Of a DNA stretch of 64,000 nt, positions 9,079-18,037 are shown piece by piece. Source of the DNA: Myroides sp. WP-1 (GTDB lineage Bacteria; Bacteroidota; Bacteroidia; Flavobacteriales; Flavobacteriaceae); assembly GCF_014145635.1 (NCBI RefSeq), contig NZ_JACHTC010000006.1, positions 1-64,000 on the forward strand. The letters run 5' to 3'. The position numbers and the translations under genes were made by a program. Below the pieces are notes generated by a model. The model worked only from the letters and a program-made list of their open reading frames with translations. It was not told the origin of the DNA and did not search any database. How positions within the stretch are numbered: position 1 is the first letter of the stretch; every line of letters begins with the position of its first letter.

Positions 9079-9924
9079 TTAGAATGTGTAGTTAACTCCT
9101 AAACCAACCATTTCTCTGATTTGGAAACCTGAAAACGCTTTATCGTCATACAACGCTTGGAAAGTTACGTTAGTAGATAAATACTTATTCACTTTCAACA
9201 CAACGTTTAATTGGTAATCCAATACTACGTTTTGTGGTTTGTCTAAATAGTTAGAGTACAAGTTTAAGATATTCTCAATAGAAACATTTTCCATTGGGTT
9301 AAATTTGTAGTAACCATTAACAGCCATCCCCAGTTGGTATTCCATTGTTTTACCTTGTTCAACCCCAAAAGCACTACCAAATTCAGTAAAATGCTTATGA
9401 ACCATGATAAAACGAGAAGTTGCAGGTGCGATGTTTACTTTTAAGTTATCATCGTGTTTCCACAACAAACCAGGTCCTATTTGCAAGTAAGCAGGAGACA
9501 TAAAGTGTGTATTTTTGTTCCCGTCTTTATCCCATCCAGAATCCATCTGTGTTTTAAAGTTCATGAACAAAGAGTAATACCACTTGTTTGTCATTTGCTT
9601 ACCAAGTAAAGAGGTAATTTCTAAACGGTCATCCGTTTTCTTTTCTTTTTCCCCTTTTAGCTTTGTTAAACCATAACTAACTTGAAACTTGTTATCCCAA
9701 GTCCAGTCGTCTTTTTTGTAATTGATATCATAGTTCAAATTCACATTCCCAGCAAGGTTATTATCCCCTCCTGCTTGCCAATTTGAAAAACTAGATTGAT
9801 TTGCGATAAGTGCAAAATTCCCTTTTGAAGTCCAGTTTTTTTGAACTTCTGTACCTTCAGCTTCCTGAGCTTGTGCAGAATACAACATAAACACAGCAGC
9901 AATGCTAAGCAAAATTTTTCTCAT
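9079..9924 (-). CDS. DUF3078 domain-containing outer-membrane protein
   Basis: This 281-residue protein has a signal peptide (MRKILLSIAAVFMLYSAQAQ) and a body of alternating beta-strands ending in the aromatic residue of VGLGVNYTF, as in outer-membrane barrels. The N-terminal segment W-x-S-K-G-N-F-A-L-x-x-N-Q-S-S-F-S-N-W-Q-A-G-G-D-N is characteristic of the DUF3078 family, which is common in Bacteroidetes. It closes the distal SUF block, 56 bp after DUF2480. That gap holds a 9-bp inverted repeat (TGTTATTTT and AAAATAACA, 9930-9953). The function is unknown, and the tie to iron-sulfur biogenesis is only by position. Confidence 0.85.
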   Translation of the reverse strand: MRKILLSIAAVFMLYSAQAQEAEGTEVQKNWTSKGNFALIANQSSFSNWQAGGDNNLAGNVNLNYDINYKKDDWTWDNKFQVSYGLTKLKGEKEKKTDDRLEITSLLGKQMTNKWYYSLFMNFKTQMDSGWDKDGNKNTHFMSPAYLQIGPGLLWKHDDNLKVNIAPATSRFIMVHKHFTEFGSAFGVEQGKTMEYQLGMAVNGYYKFNPMENVSIENILNLYSNYLDKPQNVVLDYQLNVVLKVNKYLSTNVTFQALYDDKAFSGFQIREMVGLGVNYTF

Positions 9925-9980
9925 AATACTGTTATTTTAACACGAAAATAACAATAAATGCCGGGAAAGACAAAAAAAAT

Positions 9981-10496
9981 CTATTTTTTTGTTAAACGTT
10001 TAAATACAGGAACTGCAGAACATGCTTCACCAAACATCACAGATCGCGCCGTATTCATCATTAACTGAGTCGATAAGACATAAGCTTCCTCTGGAATCTC
10101 CTTTTTCGAACAGCCTTTAATAATTACGGGTAAATCTTGATATTGGCTAAAATCGTGCGCAAATAGCAATTCTTGATAAATTGATTTTTCCAAATGGTGT
10201 TTGTCACCTAAAAACACGCGTTTTGCCACAGGTTGTAAATAGCTCGTAAGCAACATATAAGCCCATCCGGGAAGAATAGCATCACTAGAACAAAAAAGTC
10301 CTACATAAGCATCTTGATAGATGCTCCAATCTACCTCTTTCAAAGCAGCTCTAAACTCTTTTTCTCTTAGTACGAAGCCTTCGTATAGCCACTGAGTAAT
10401 GTCAATTTCCATTCTTGGATTCGTTGGATACATATCCTCTAAATCAAAGACTTTCAATGCACTATTGGCAACTTTATTTACAATTTCCCCTTCCAT
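9981..10496 (-). CDS. DUF2480 family protein
   Basis: This 171-residue protein has no signal peptide or membrane segment and is probably cytosolic. I recognise it as DUF2480, a family of unknown function that in Bacteroidetes often follows the SUF genes. Scattered cysteines are present (FCSSD, IKGCSK, EACSAVP) but there is no CxxC cluster. It begins 1 bp after the stop of the MIP18-type gene, so the two are almost certainly translated from one message. A supporting role in Fe-S assembly is inference from context. Confidence 0.75.
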   Translation of the reverse strand: MEGEIVNKVANSALKVFDLEDMYPTNPRMEIDITQWLYEGFVLREKEFRAALKEVDWSIYQDAYVGLFCSSDAILPGWAYMLLTSYLQPVAKRVFLGDKHHLEKSIYQELLFAHDFSQYQDLPVIIKGCSKKEIPEEAYVLSTQLMMNTARSVMFGEACSAVPVFKRLTKK

Positions 10497-10497
10497 A

Positions 10498-10818
10498 TTA
10501 CAGTAATCCTAGCTCTAATTGTGCTTCTTCACTCATTAAATCTTTAGACCAAGCGGGTTCAAAAGTCAATTCGATTTCCACATTGTTCACGTTGTCTATT
10601 GATTTTACTTTTTCTTCTACTTCCATTGGCAAAGTTTCCGCCACTGGACAGTTAGGTGAAGTCAACGTCATTAAGATTTTAACATCATATGTTTCGTTGA
10701 CAAATACATCGTAAATCAATCCCAATTCATAGATATCAACTGGAATCTCTGGATCGTAAATTGTTTTTAAAACTTTAACAATATTCTCCCCTAATTGTTG
10801 TACGTCTATTTCTTTCAT
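10498..10818 (-). CDS. SUF system MIP18/DUF59 family protein (SufT-like)
   Basis: This 106-residue protein has the MIP18 fold signature YDPEIPVDIYELGLI at residues 21-35. Its conserved cysteine Cys57 lies in LTSPNCPVAE. Members of this family assist maturation or delivery of iron-sulfur clusters. It lies between sufE (27 bp upstream) and DUF2480 (1 bp downstream). Assignment to the SUF-associated subgroup rests on gene order as well as sequence. Confidence 0.88.
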   Translation of the reverse strand: MKEIDVQQLGENIVKVLKTIYDPEIPVDIYELGLIYDVFVNETYDVKILMTLTSPNCPVAETLPMEVEEKVKSIDNVNNVEIELTFEPAWSKDLMSEEAQLELGLL

Positions 10819-10845
10819 ACTTAAACTCTTTCTATTAATTAAAAA

Positions 10846-11262
10846 CTACTTGGCTTGAAAGGCCAAAGCGTACATGCGAATTTGTTTGATCATGGACACT
10901 AATCCGTTCGCACGTGTAGGTGATAAATGTTCTTTCAACCCTATTTCATCAATAAAGGTTAAATCAGCCTCTAGAATATCAGCTGGTTTTTGATTGGAAA
11001 AAACACGGATTAAAATAGCGATGATTCCCTTGGTCAAAATGGCATCACTATTTGCTGTAAATGTAACTTTACCATCGACATTTTCAGCGTGCAACCACAC
11101 TTGAGATTGGCAACCTTTGATTAAGTTTTCTTCTACTTGATACTTTGCATCAATGAGGGGTAATGATTTTCCCAATTCGATGATATACTCGTAGCGTTGC
11201 ATCCAATCCTCAAACATAGAGAACTCATCGATAATCTCTTCTTGTGTTTCTCTTATAGTCAT
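10846..11262 (-). CDS. sufE: Cysteine desulfuration protein SufE
   Basis: SufE accepts the persulfide sulfur from SufS and passes it to the SufBCD scaffold. The 138-residue length is standard. The acceptor Cys51 lies in NLIKGCQSQVWL, and the C-terminal LSPTRANGLVSMI motif is typical of the family. It follows sufS by 22 bp on the same strand, so the donor-acceptor pair is co-transcribed. Confidence 0.95.
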   Translation of the reverse strand: MTIRETQEEIIDEFSMFEDWMQRYEYIIELGKSLPLIDAKYQVEENLIKGCQSQVWLHAENVDGKVTFTANSDAILTKGIIAILIRVFSNQKPADILEADLTFIDEIGLKEHLSPTRANGLVSMIKQIRMYALAFQAK

Positions 11263-11284
11263 ATTCTTCTAATTTCTAGTTGTA

Positions 11285-12499
11285 TTATGAAAGCATTTGT
11301 TGTGCTTTTTTAACTGCTTCCACTAAAATATCGATTTCTTCTTTCGTGTTGTAAAAGCTAAAAGAAGCTCGAATGGTACCTGGAATTCCGAAAAAATCCA
11401 TAATTGGTTGTGTACAGTGATGTCCTGTTCGAACTGCAACACCTAACTTATCAACGATTACACCAACATCGTAAGGGTGTAGTCCTTCGATATTAAAGGA
11501 AATAACAGCTGTTTTCTGTTTTGCGGTTCCCACAATACGCAATCCTTCAATCTCCAATAGGCGTTTCGTTCCATAAACTAAAAGCTCGTGTTCATAAGTT
11601 TCAATAGCATCAAAGCCTAAACCATTAAGGTAATCTAAGGCATATCCCAAGACAATTCCACCTGCAATATTCGGTGTTCCTGCTTCAAATTTATGAGGCA
11701 AGCACGCATAAGTTGTCTTTTCAAAGGTTACGGTTTTGATCATTTCTCCACCTCCTTGGTAAGGGGGTAATTTATTTAACCACGCTTCTTTTCCATATAA
11801 AACTCCGGTCCCTGTTGGTCCGCATACTTTGTGTCCGGAGAATACGTAAAAATCACAATCTAAATCTTGTACATCCGGTTTGATGTGTGGTGTAGCTTGA
11901 GCACCATCTATTAAAACTGCCGCTCCAACTGCGTGAGCTTTAGCAATCATTTCTTTGATTGGATTAATCGTTCCTAGTGCGTTTGAGATGTGCGATACCG
12001 CCATAACTTTTGTGTTATTCGATAGCAACGCCTCAAATTCTTCCATGATTAATTCTCCTTGTTGGTTCATGGGAATTACCTTAAGGGTAGCTCCTGAACG
12101 CTCACAAGCAAACTGCCAAGGCACAATGTTAGAATGGTGTTCTAAAGCAGAAATTAACACTTCGTCACCAGGTTGTAATAAAGCACCAAAACCACTAGCC
12201 ACTAAATTAATTCCAAACGTAGTTCCCGAGGTGAAGATGATTTCACGATCCTCTTTTGCATTGAGGTGATGCTGTATTTTCTTTCTCGATTCTTCATATG
12301 CATCCGTCGCTAATTGACTTAATGTATGCACACCGCGATGAATATTTGCATTGATTGTATCGTAATATGTTTTGATCGCTTCTTCAACCACTTTGGGCTT
12401 TTGAGCTGTAGCAGCATTATCAAAATATACTAAGGGTTTCCCGTTTACCAGCTGTTTCAGGATCGGAAAATCTTCTCTAACTGCTTTTATATCTAACAT
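11285..12499 (-). CDS. sufS: Cysteine desulfurase SufS
   Basis: This is a type II PLP-dependent cysteine desulfurase of 404 residues that supplies sulfur for Fe-S clusters. The PLP lysine is Lys224 in FSGHKVCGPTG, and the catalytic cysteine is Cys362 in VRTGHHCTQP. The N-terminal motif YFDNAATAQKP is also intact. It heads a leftward unit sufS-sufE-MIP18-DUF2480-DUF3078. In many relatives, as I recall, sufS directly follows sufD. Here sufD lies 25.5 kb away, and this half has its own promoter-like element. Confidence 0.96.
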   Translation of the reverse strand: MLDIKAVREDFPILKQLVNGKPLVYFDNAATAQKPKVVEEAIKTYYDTINANIHRGVHTLSQLATDAYEESRKKIQHHLNAKEDREIIFTSGTTFGINLVASGFGALLQPGDEVLISALEHHSNIVPWQFACERSGATLKVIPMNQQGELIMEEFEALLSNNTKVMAVSHISNALGTINPIKEMIAKAHAVGAAVLIDGAQATPHIKPDVQDLDCDFYVFSGHKVCGPTGTGVLYGKEAWLNKLPPYQGGGEMIKTVTFEKTTYACLPHKFEAGTPNIAGGIVLGYALDYLNGLGFDAIETYEHELLVYGTKRLLEIEGLRIVGTAKQKTAVISFNIEGLHPYDVGVIVDKLGVAVRTGHHCTQPIMDFFGIPGTIRASFSFYNTKEEIDILVEAVKKAQQMLS

Positions 12500-12528
12500 A
12501 ATCTGTCTTTTTTAATCAAAATTATAGG

Positions 12529-12536
12529 CAAAGATA
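12529..12536 (-). promoter_or_regulatory. Putative -7 element for sufS
   Basis: Reading leftward, TATCTTTG is an excellent match to TAnnTTTG and lies ~30 bp before sufS. It implies that the distal SUF half is transcribed on its own. I see no convincing gene in the remaining interval up to the terminator at 12770. Confidence 0.6.
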
Positions 12537-12769
12537 GTGAATCCCATTGGTTTGCAGAAAACAATCTATTCGCAATACAATGCCCTATTCTTTAAAAAAT
12601 AGCTGTATAAATTGCCAAAACACCTTATACCTTTTACTTCTAAAAGATCAAATTTAAAAACTCTATGACTAAATACCTTGCATCCAATACCTAAAGATTT
12701 TGTATTTAACTTTCTTTTTACTTTTGTCTTACTGTAAAACAAAAATGCGATTGGTTCATCTTCCAACAA

Positions 12770-12804
12770 AAAAAGGGCGGTTTCGCTTACAAACCGCCCT
12801 TTTT
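12770..12804 (-). terminator. Terminator of the M48 peptidase gene
   Basis: A perfect 14-bp stem (AAAAAGGGCGGTTT and AAACCGCCCTTTTT around a 7-nt loop) lies 15 bp past the stop codon of the leftward M48 gene. Confidence 0.9.
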
Positions 12805-12819
12805 TATCCTTGATGAAGC

Positions 12820-13617
12820 TTACTTTTTATCTCCTTTTTTGATTTTATCTAAAACGCGTTTTACACGTTTTTCACTATCAGGGTGACTCGAAGACATTTT
12901 AGCACCTAATGATTTATCTGCACCGTATTCTTTCTCCATATCAGCAAACTTTTGAAATCCATCTGCAAGTGCTTTAGGATCTTTGCCATTTGACACTAAA
13001 AATTTATACGAATAATCATCCGAATCCGTTTCTTGTTTACGAGAGAAAGAAGCTCCCATAAATTTTTCTGCCATTCCCCCTAAATTCGAATTCATAAGGT
13101 CTGCTGCTGTTCCTTGTGTTGATCCCACATACTTCACGGCACCTTCTGCAATTAGAATTTGTTTATATGCGTTTAAGGTGTGCTCTAATTTCACATGTCC
13201 GATTTCATGACCAATAATCGCCAATAATTCGTCGTCTGTCATGATATCCATTAACGAAGAAAATACACGAATACTTCCATCAGCACAAGCAAATGCGTTA
13301 ATGTCAGTAACATAATAAACTTTGTAATTGAGGTCTAATCCGTCGTAATTTTTATAAGGACTAAAAATGCGTTCTAAACGCTCCGCGTATTCACGCATAT
13401 CTTTCTGTTTAGAATCCAGTGAACACACTTGATTATTTTCATCCATCCACTTAATAGCTTCTTTTGCTGATTGTTTAATCTCCGCATCAGATACCGTAAA
13501 TGCAGAAGCTACTGTAGCTAAAGCATCAATTTTCTTTCCACTCAATTTTCCCAATTGAGCTTGAGCAGTTGTCATACCCAAACATGCAACTACTGCTGTA
13601 AAAACAATTTTTTTCAT
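12820..13617 (-). CDS. M48 family metalloprotease
   Basis: This 265-residue zinc protease has a signal peptide (MKKIVFTAVVACLGMTTAQAQ) and is probably periplasmic or membrane-associated. The zinc motif HEIGH spans residues 137-141, and the likely third ligand is Glu196 in SRKQETDSDDYS, the M48 pattern. It resembles LoiP/BepA-type peptidases that handle envelope proteins, although it lacks the TPR domain of BepA. It is monocistronic, with its own promoter element and strong terminator, and does not obviously belong to either SUF half. Confidence 0.9.
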   Translation of the reverse strand: MKKIVFTAVVACLGMTTAQAQLGKLSGKKIDALATVASAFTVSDAEIKQSAKEAIKWMDENNQVCSLDSKQKDMREYAERLERIFSPYKNYDGLDLNYKVYYVTDINAFACADGSIRVFSSLMDIMTDDELLAIIGHEIGHVKLEHTLNAYKQILIAEGAVKYVGSTQGTAADLMNSNLGGMAEKFMGASFSRKQETDSDDYSYKFLVSNGKDPKALADGFQKFADMEKEYGADKSLGAKMSSSHPDSEKRVKRVLDKIKKGDKK

Positions 13618-13637
13618 ATTTACTTTTTTTAATAGCG

Positions 13638-13645
13638 CAAAGATA
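13638..13645 (-). promoter_or_regulatory. Putative -7 element for the M48 peptidase gene
   Basis: Reading leftward, TATCTTTG matches TAnnTTTG and is followed by GC, about 20 bp before the start codon. Confidence 0.6.
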
Positions 13646-13830
13646 GCGCAAATAAAAGATTGAATATCCTACAAAAAGAGAATAAACAAAAACTCAAAAC
13701 AAGCTTCTCCTGCCTTTGTCCCTATTTATAGGAACACCTCTATTCTAAACAGGTTACCTGCGATTTTTACTTTATTTAGACAATTTTATTCTCCGCTATA
13801 GTCTATTATTTAAAATTAATCTTAATATAT

Positions 13831-13860
13831 TTTGTATGAGTGTAAAAAATCCTATTTTTG
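13831..13860 (+). promoter_or_regulatory. Putative promoter of the haem uptake operon
   Basis: A -33 TTTG (13831-13834) and a -7 TATTTTTG (13853-13860) are separated by 18 bp, a textbook Bacteroidetes spacing. The start of the binding-protein gene follows 35 bp later. Iron control by a Fur-type repressor is likely for such a locus, but I cannot point to a convincing operator. Confidence 0.65.
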
Positions 13861-13895
13861 CCTCTATTCAGATTTAATTAAAATAAGCATCCGGT

Positions 13896-14762
13896 ATGAA
13901 AAGAACGGCAATTTTAGTCTTACTCGCATTGTCAATTGTTGCGTGTAAAAACAGTAAAGAAGAACAAACTGTTGAGACAACTAACACAGAAGTAGCTACT
14001 TCAAACGAGCGTATTGTTTCCTTGAGTGGAGCTATTACAGAAACATTGGTTGATTTAGGTCAACGAAAAAATATCGTAGGGATCGATGTTACAAGTACCT
14101 ATCCTGCAGATTTGAATACGACAGCAGCACAATTGGAGCACGTAAATAAGATTAATATTGAAGCTTTAATGGCGTTAAAACCAACGATTGTTTACATTGC
14201 TAAAAAAGATTTAAACGACAATTTGAAAAAGCAATTAGAAGATGCAAAGATCAAAATTGTGGTTATTGACCAGGAGTATTCTGTAGCAGGAACTAAAAAG
14301 TTAATTCAAGATGTAGCTTCTTCATTAAATCTAACAGATTACGAGGCTTTAATTAGTAAAATTGACCAAGATCAAGCGCAGTTAAAAACGTTTGAGAACA
14401 AGCCTAAAGTACTTTTCATCTATGCAAGAGGAGCTGCTAACTTATTTGTAGCAGGAAACAACACTCCAATGCAAAACATCATCGAATTAGCAGGGGGACA
14501 AAATGCAGTAACGGGATTCGACGATTTTAAACCACTTACACCAGAGGCTTTACTAAATAGCAACCCAGATTACATCTTACTATTTGATACAGGTTTACAA
14601 AGTATGGGCGGTGTAGATGGCGTATTAAAAATCGAAGGGCTTGACCGCACAAATGCAGGAAAAAACAAGAAAATCATCGCTATGGATGGTTTGTTACTAA
14701 CTGGTTTTACTCCTAGAATTGGAACAGCTATTACGCAATTAAATCAACAGTTATCAGAATAA
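13896..14762 (+). CDS. hmuT: Haem/cobalamin-type ABC transporter substrate-binding lipoprotein (HmuT-like)
   Basis: This 288-residue lipoprotein has a lipobox ending at Cys17 (LSIVACKNS). It has the cluster-A helical-backbone binding fold used for haem, siderophores and B12, recognisable from RIVSLSGAITETLVDLGQ, IVGIDVTSTYP and NIEALMALKPTIVYI. The gene starts an operon with a FecCD permease, an ATPase and a haem-degradation protein, so haem is the likely ligand. The permease starts 7 bp after its stop codon. No TonB-dependent receptor gene is adjacent, so the outer-membrane step must be encoded elsewhere. Confidence 0.88.
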   Translation: MKRTAILVLLALSIVACKNSKEEQTVETTNTEVATSNERIVSLSGAITETLVDLGQRKNIVGIDVTSTYPADLNTTAAQLEHVNKINIEALMALKPTIVYIAKKDLNDNLKKQLEDAKIKIVVIDQEYSVAGTKKLIQDVASSLNLTDYEALISKIDQDQAQLKTFENKPKVLFIYARGAANLFVAGNNTPMQNIIELAGGQNAVTGFDDFKPLTPEALLNSNPDYILLFDTGLQSMGGVDGVLKIEGLDRTNAGKNKKIIAMDGLLLTGFTPRIGTAITQLNQQLSE

Positions 14763-14769
14763 GAACAAC

Positions 14770-15801
14770 ATGCAGAAAAGACTCTCTTTTTATGTAGTCA
14801 TCCTAGGCCTTGTATTACTATGCTTGGCCTTTGTGTCTATTTTTCTAGGAGTATACAATTTTGAGGATAGTAGTTTAAGCACCCTTGTCAATATACTATT
14901 TCATCCTGAGAGGGTGAATCCGAGTGATCAATATGTGATTACTCATGTGCGTTTACCTCGCATTGTGATGGCAATTTTGGCAGGTGGTGGTTTGGCTCTA
15001 TCTGGTACCGCTTTGCAGGGAATGTTTAAGAATCCTTTGGCGTCCCCCGATTTAATCGGAATCACCTCTGGATCAGTCCTATTTGCATCCATAACCATCG
15101 TTTTAGGGGCTTTTATCAAGCCTTTCATCCCTGAATTTCTTCATTATTCGCTATTGAGTATTATGAGTTTTTTTGGAGCCATTCTGACGATGAGTTTTGT
15201 TTACAAAATGGCTACAGTAAACGGCAAAACCAACATCAGTGTCTTGCTGTTATCGGGTGTAGCCATTACAGCACTATCAGGTTCCGTGACTGGTCTATTA
15301 ACTTTTATCTCTAATGATGAAGAGTTGAGAAACTTAACCTTTTGGACCTTGGGTAGTTTAGCTGGTGCTACTTGGACAAAAATCGCAATCCTAACCGTTG
15401 TTATAGGTCTATCGCTTTTCTATCTACTTCGTTTAGGCAAGGCCTTAAATGCGATGATGTTAGGAGAAAGAGACGCGAATCATTTGGGCATAACAGTAGA
15501 GCGCATTAAAAAGAGAATCATATTGTTTACTGCACTAATGGTAGGAACCATTGTTGCCTTTACTGGAACTATTGGTTTTATTGGTTTAGTAGTCCCGTAT
15601 ATTCTACGCTTAATTTTTAAGTCGAACTACTACTTTATCCTACCGCTATCTATACTTGCTGGAGGTATTTTACTACTTTTAGCAGATGGAGTTAGCCGAA
15701 CGCTAGTTCCACCTACAGAAGTTCCTATTGGAATTTTAACAGCCATTATGGGAGCACCTGTTTTTATTGCCATTTTAATTAAATTCAAAAAATCACTGTA
15801 A
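14770..15801 (+). CDS. hmuU: FecCD family ABC permease, haem uptake (HmuU-like)
   Basis: This 343-residue polytopic protein belongs to the FecCD/BtuC permease family. Visible motifs are THVRLPRIVMAILAGGGLAL, SGTALQGMFKNPLASPDLIG and the ATPase-coupling stretch GERDANHLGI. There are about ten hydrophobic segments. It forms the inner-membrane channel for the substrate delivered by the upstream lipoprotein. Its stop codon is 1 bp before the ATPase start, so the two are tightly coupled. Confidence 0.93.
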   Translation: MQKRLSFYVVILGLVLLCLAFVSIFLGVYNFEDSSLSTLVNILFHPERVNPSDQYVITHVRLPRIVMAILAGGGLALSGTALQGMFKNPLASPDLIGITSGSVLFASITIVLGAFIKPFIPEFLHYSLLSIMSFFGAILTMSFVYKMATVNGKTNISVLLLSGVAITALSGSVTGLLTFISNDEELRNLTFWTLGSLAGATWTKIAILTVVIGLSLFYLLRLGKALNAMMLGERDANHLGITVERIKKRIILFTALMVGTIVAFTGTIGFIGLVVPYILRLIFKSNYYFILPLSILAGGILLLLADGVSRTLVPPTEVPIGILTAIMGAPVFIAILIKFKKSL

Positions 15802-15802
15802 A

Positions 15803-16579
15803 ATGATTGAAGCACTTAAAGTTAGTTTTAAAGCAAAAGATACCTTCCTTATTAACAACATTGATTTTAGTTGTAATAATGGAGAATTTATTGCTGTTTT
15901 AGGACCAAATGGCGCAGGTAAATCAACCTTTTTGAGCTTACTTGCGGACGAGTTACATCAGCCAGGTAATCGCATTTTACTCAAAGAATGTGAGTATCCA
16001 AAGTGGTGTAAAAAGACGCTTCCAAAACACAAGGCTAAATTCTCTCAATCATTCAATACAGATATTCCCTTACAAGTAGAGGATGTTGTTATGATGGGAC
16101 GCTATCCCTATTTTGAACACACCCCGTCAGAAGAAGACAAAAGAGCGATTCAACACAGCATGGAATGCATTGATGTATGTCCGCTTCAGCACCGTGAATA
16201 CAACCACCTCTCGGGTGGTGAAAAACAGCGTGTTCACTTAGCGCGTGTGCTATCTCAACTCAATAATTCAGTAGAAAACAAATTGTTGTTTTTAGATGAA
16301 CCGCTCAATAATTTAGATGTTCTTCATCAGCACAAAATCCTCGATCTCATTAAAGATTTTACCAAACAAGGCAATACTGCGATCGTTGTTATCCACGATC
16401 TCAATATCGCCGCACAATATGCAGATCGCATCCTACTACTAAACAAAGGAGAAAAAGTATGCTATGATGCACCCGAAAAAGTATTGACGCAAGAAATTAT
16501 TTCTCAAGTGTATAAATTTCCGTGTATCGTGACAAAAAACCCAGTTAATAACGCTCCATTAATCATCTTTGGAGTATAA
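15803..16579 (+). CDS. hmuV: Haem ABC transporter ATP-binding protein (HmuV-like)
   Basis: This 258-residue ABC ATPase has Walker [10 protein letters not shown] at 34-42, signature LSGGEKQRV from 136 and Walker B LLFLDEP at 161-167. The H-loop histidine follows in VVIHDLN. It energises the FecCD permease encoded immediately upstream. The downstream haem-degradation gene starts 12 bp after its stop, which supports the haem assignment over vitamin B12 or siderophores. Confidence 0.92.
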   Translation: MIEALKVSFKAKDTFLINNIDFSCNNGEFIAVLGPNGAGKSTFLSLLADELHQPGNRILLKECEYPKWCKKTLPKHKAKFSQSFNTDIPLQVEDVVMMGRYPYFEHTPSEEDKRAIQHSMECIDVCPLQHREYNHLSGGEKQRVHLARVLSQLNNSVENKLLFLDEPLNNLDVLHQHKILDLIKDFTKQGNTAIVVIHDLNIAAQYADRILLLNKGEKVCYDAPEKVLTQEIISQVYKFPCIVTKNPVNNAPLIIFGV

Positions 16580-16591
16580 AAATAGTACAAA

Positions 16592-17632
16592 ATGAATACT
16601 GAAATATTAGCTTTAAAAGAACGTTGGACAAAACTAAAAGAAGATAATCCGCGTTTGCGTATAAGAAATGCTGCTGCCGAACTAAATGCAAGCGAAATGG
16701 AATTGTTAGCTACAACATTAGGAGAAACCGCAACCTTATTAAGACCTGAAATGGTCGCTATTTTAAGTGAAATAGAATCCTTAGGTAAGGTAATGGCTTT
16801 AACTCGCAACGATGAGTGTGTACACGAAAGAAAAGGTATTTACAGCAATCCAGATTTTTCTAACCCTCATGCAGGTTTATTTGTAAATCCAGACATTGAT
16901 TTACGCATCTTCTTATCTCATTGGAAATACGTTTTCGCTGTGGTTGAAGAAACGGGAAATATTGTAAGAAAAAGCTTACAGTTTTTTGGTAAAGATGGTG
17001 AGGCTATTCACAAAATTTACCTTACTTCAATTAGCAATGCCGATGCTTTTGATGCTTTAGTAGAAAAATACAAAGCAGAAACTCAAGACTTTACAGGAAA
17101 AACAGAACCTTACATTCAAAATTTAGATGAACGTCTGGACGAAGAGGTTGATGTTGAAGGATTCCAACAAGAATGGGAAAGCCTAAAAGACACACATAAT
17201 TTCTTTAGTTTATTAAAGAAATACAATGTAACAAGAACACAGGCTTTGCGTTTAGCTCCGAGCGACTTCTATGCGAAACAAATATCAAAAGAAGCGATTA
17301 TTACGCTATTAGAACAAGCGTCAACAGAAAAAACACCTATTATGGTCTTTGTAGGTAACCGAGGGAATATTCAAATCCATACAGGCGAAATCAACAAAAC
17401 AATGTGGCATCAAAATTGGTACAACATTTTAGATCCAGATTTCAATATGCACTTAGACATGGATAAAGTTGCGCAAACTTGGATTGTAAGAAAACCAACA
17501 GAAGACGGTATTGTTACTGCTGTTGAAGTTTTCAACGAAATGGGAGAAATCATCGTTCAATTCTTTGGAAAAAGAAAACCTGGAATTCCAGAATTAGAAG
17601 CTTGGAGAACCATTGTTGCACAGTTAAACTAA
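16592..17632 (+). CDS. hmuS: Haemin-degrading factor (HmuS/HemS/ChuS family)
   Basis: This cytosolic 346-residue protein contains the two homologous halves typical of HemS/ChuS. Family phrases include LRIRNAAAELNASEMELLAT in the first half and LGE-to-LRPE nearby. In the second half MVFVGNRGNIQIHTGEI and MHLDMDKVAQTWIVRKPT are visible. These proteins bind incoming haem and release iron or store haem in the cytoplasm. It is the last gene of the operon and is followed by a terminator. The exact reaction (oxygenase-like or anaerobic) cannot be told from sequence. Confidence 0.93.
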   Translation: MNTEILALKERWTKLKEDNPRLRIRNAAAELNASEMELLATTLGETATLLRPEMVAILSEIESLGKVMALTRNDECVHERKGIYSNPDFSNPHAGLFVNPDIDLRIFLSHWKYVFAVVEETGNIVRKSLQFFGKDGEAIHKIYLTSISNADAFDALVEKYKAETQDFTGKTEPYIQNLDERLDEEVDVEGFQQEWESLKDTHNFFSLLKKYNVTRTQALRLAPSDFYAKQISKEAIITLLEQASTEKTPIMVFVGNRGNIQIHTGEINKTMWHQNWYNILDPDFNMHLDMDKVAQTWIVRKPTEDGIVTAVEVFNEMGEIIVQFFGKRKPGIPELEAWRTIVAQLN

Positions 17633-17652
17633 ACCGAATTTATATTATTTTT

Positions 17653-17696
17653 CAAAGCATGTCTTGATTTTTTTATCAAGGCATGTTTTGCTTTTT
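17653..17696 (+). terminator. Terminator of the haem operon
   Basis: A 16-nt stem with two mismatched or wobble positions (CAAAGCATGTCTTGAT and ATCAAGGCATGTTTTG, six-T loop) is followed by CTTTTT. The rest of the 405-bp gap up to nrdB is AT-rich and holds the nrd promoter candidate. Confidence 0.75.
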
Positions 17697-17859
17697 ATCA
17701 ACTCCATTTTGCGATTTTTTACGCGGTAATACAATTTGATTTTTATACAAAATCTGCAAAATGAGACTCTACTTTTCTTCCTAAATCAATGCTAAATCTA
17801 GCATTATAAAGGGCTACAAAAGTTATTAACAATATTTGATAACTTAATCTAAAATAAAG

Positions 17860-17890
17860 TTGACATCATAGCATCTAAATAGTAACTTAG
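17860..17890 (+). promoter_or_regulatory. Candidate promoter for nrdBA
   Basis: TTGACA (17860-17865) and TAACTTAG (17883-17890, one mismatch to TAnnTTTG) are 17 bp apart. That would give a ~140-nt leader before nrdB. This is a weak match, offered as the best candidate in the interval. Confidence 0.3.
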
Positions 17891-18037
17891 CACTATTCTC
17901 TTTTGCATTTACCTGTAATTATAACCATGTAAGAGCAAGAGACTTAAGCAAAAAACACAGGTTTTATTTTCTTGAGAACCTCGTATATATTGCCTTTATA
18001 AAAACTACGTCTGTTATTAATTTTAAAATATATTGCT

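Noticed and set aside
12566..12769. 67-residue leftward frame between sufS and the M48 gene
   Set aside because: It shows no recognisable family or start signal, and it starts next to the terminator of the M48 gene. I cannot support it as a gene.
17822..17842. Single DnaA-box-like TTATTAACA and short dyad upstream of nrdB
   Set aside because: It is a solitary match in AT-rich DNA, unlike the cluster at 62.2-62.7 kb.
17941..18000. Small hairpin in the nrdB leader as a riboswitch
   Set aside because: Only a 5-bp stem (AGGTT and AACCT) is visible, with no conserved riboswitch core.
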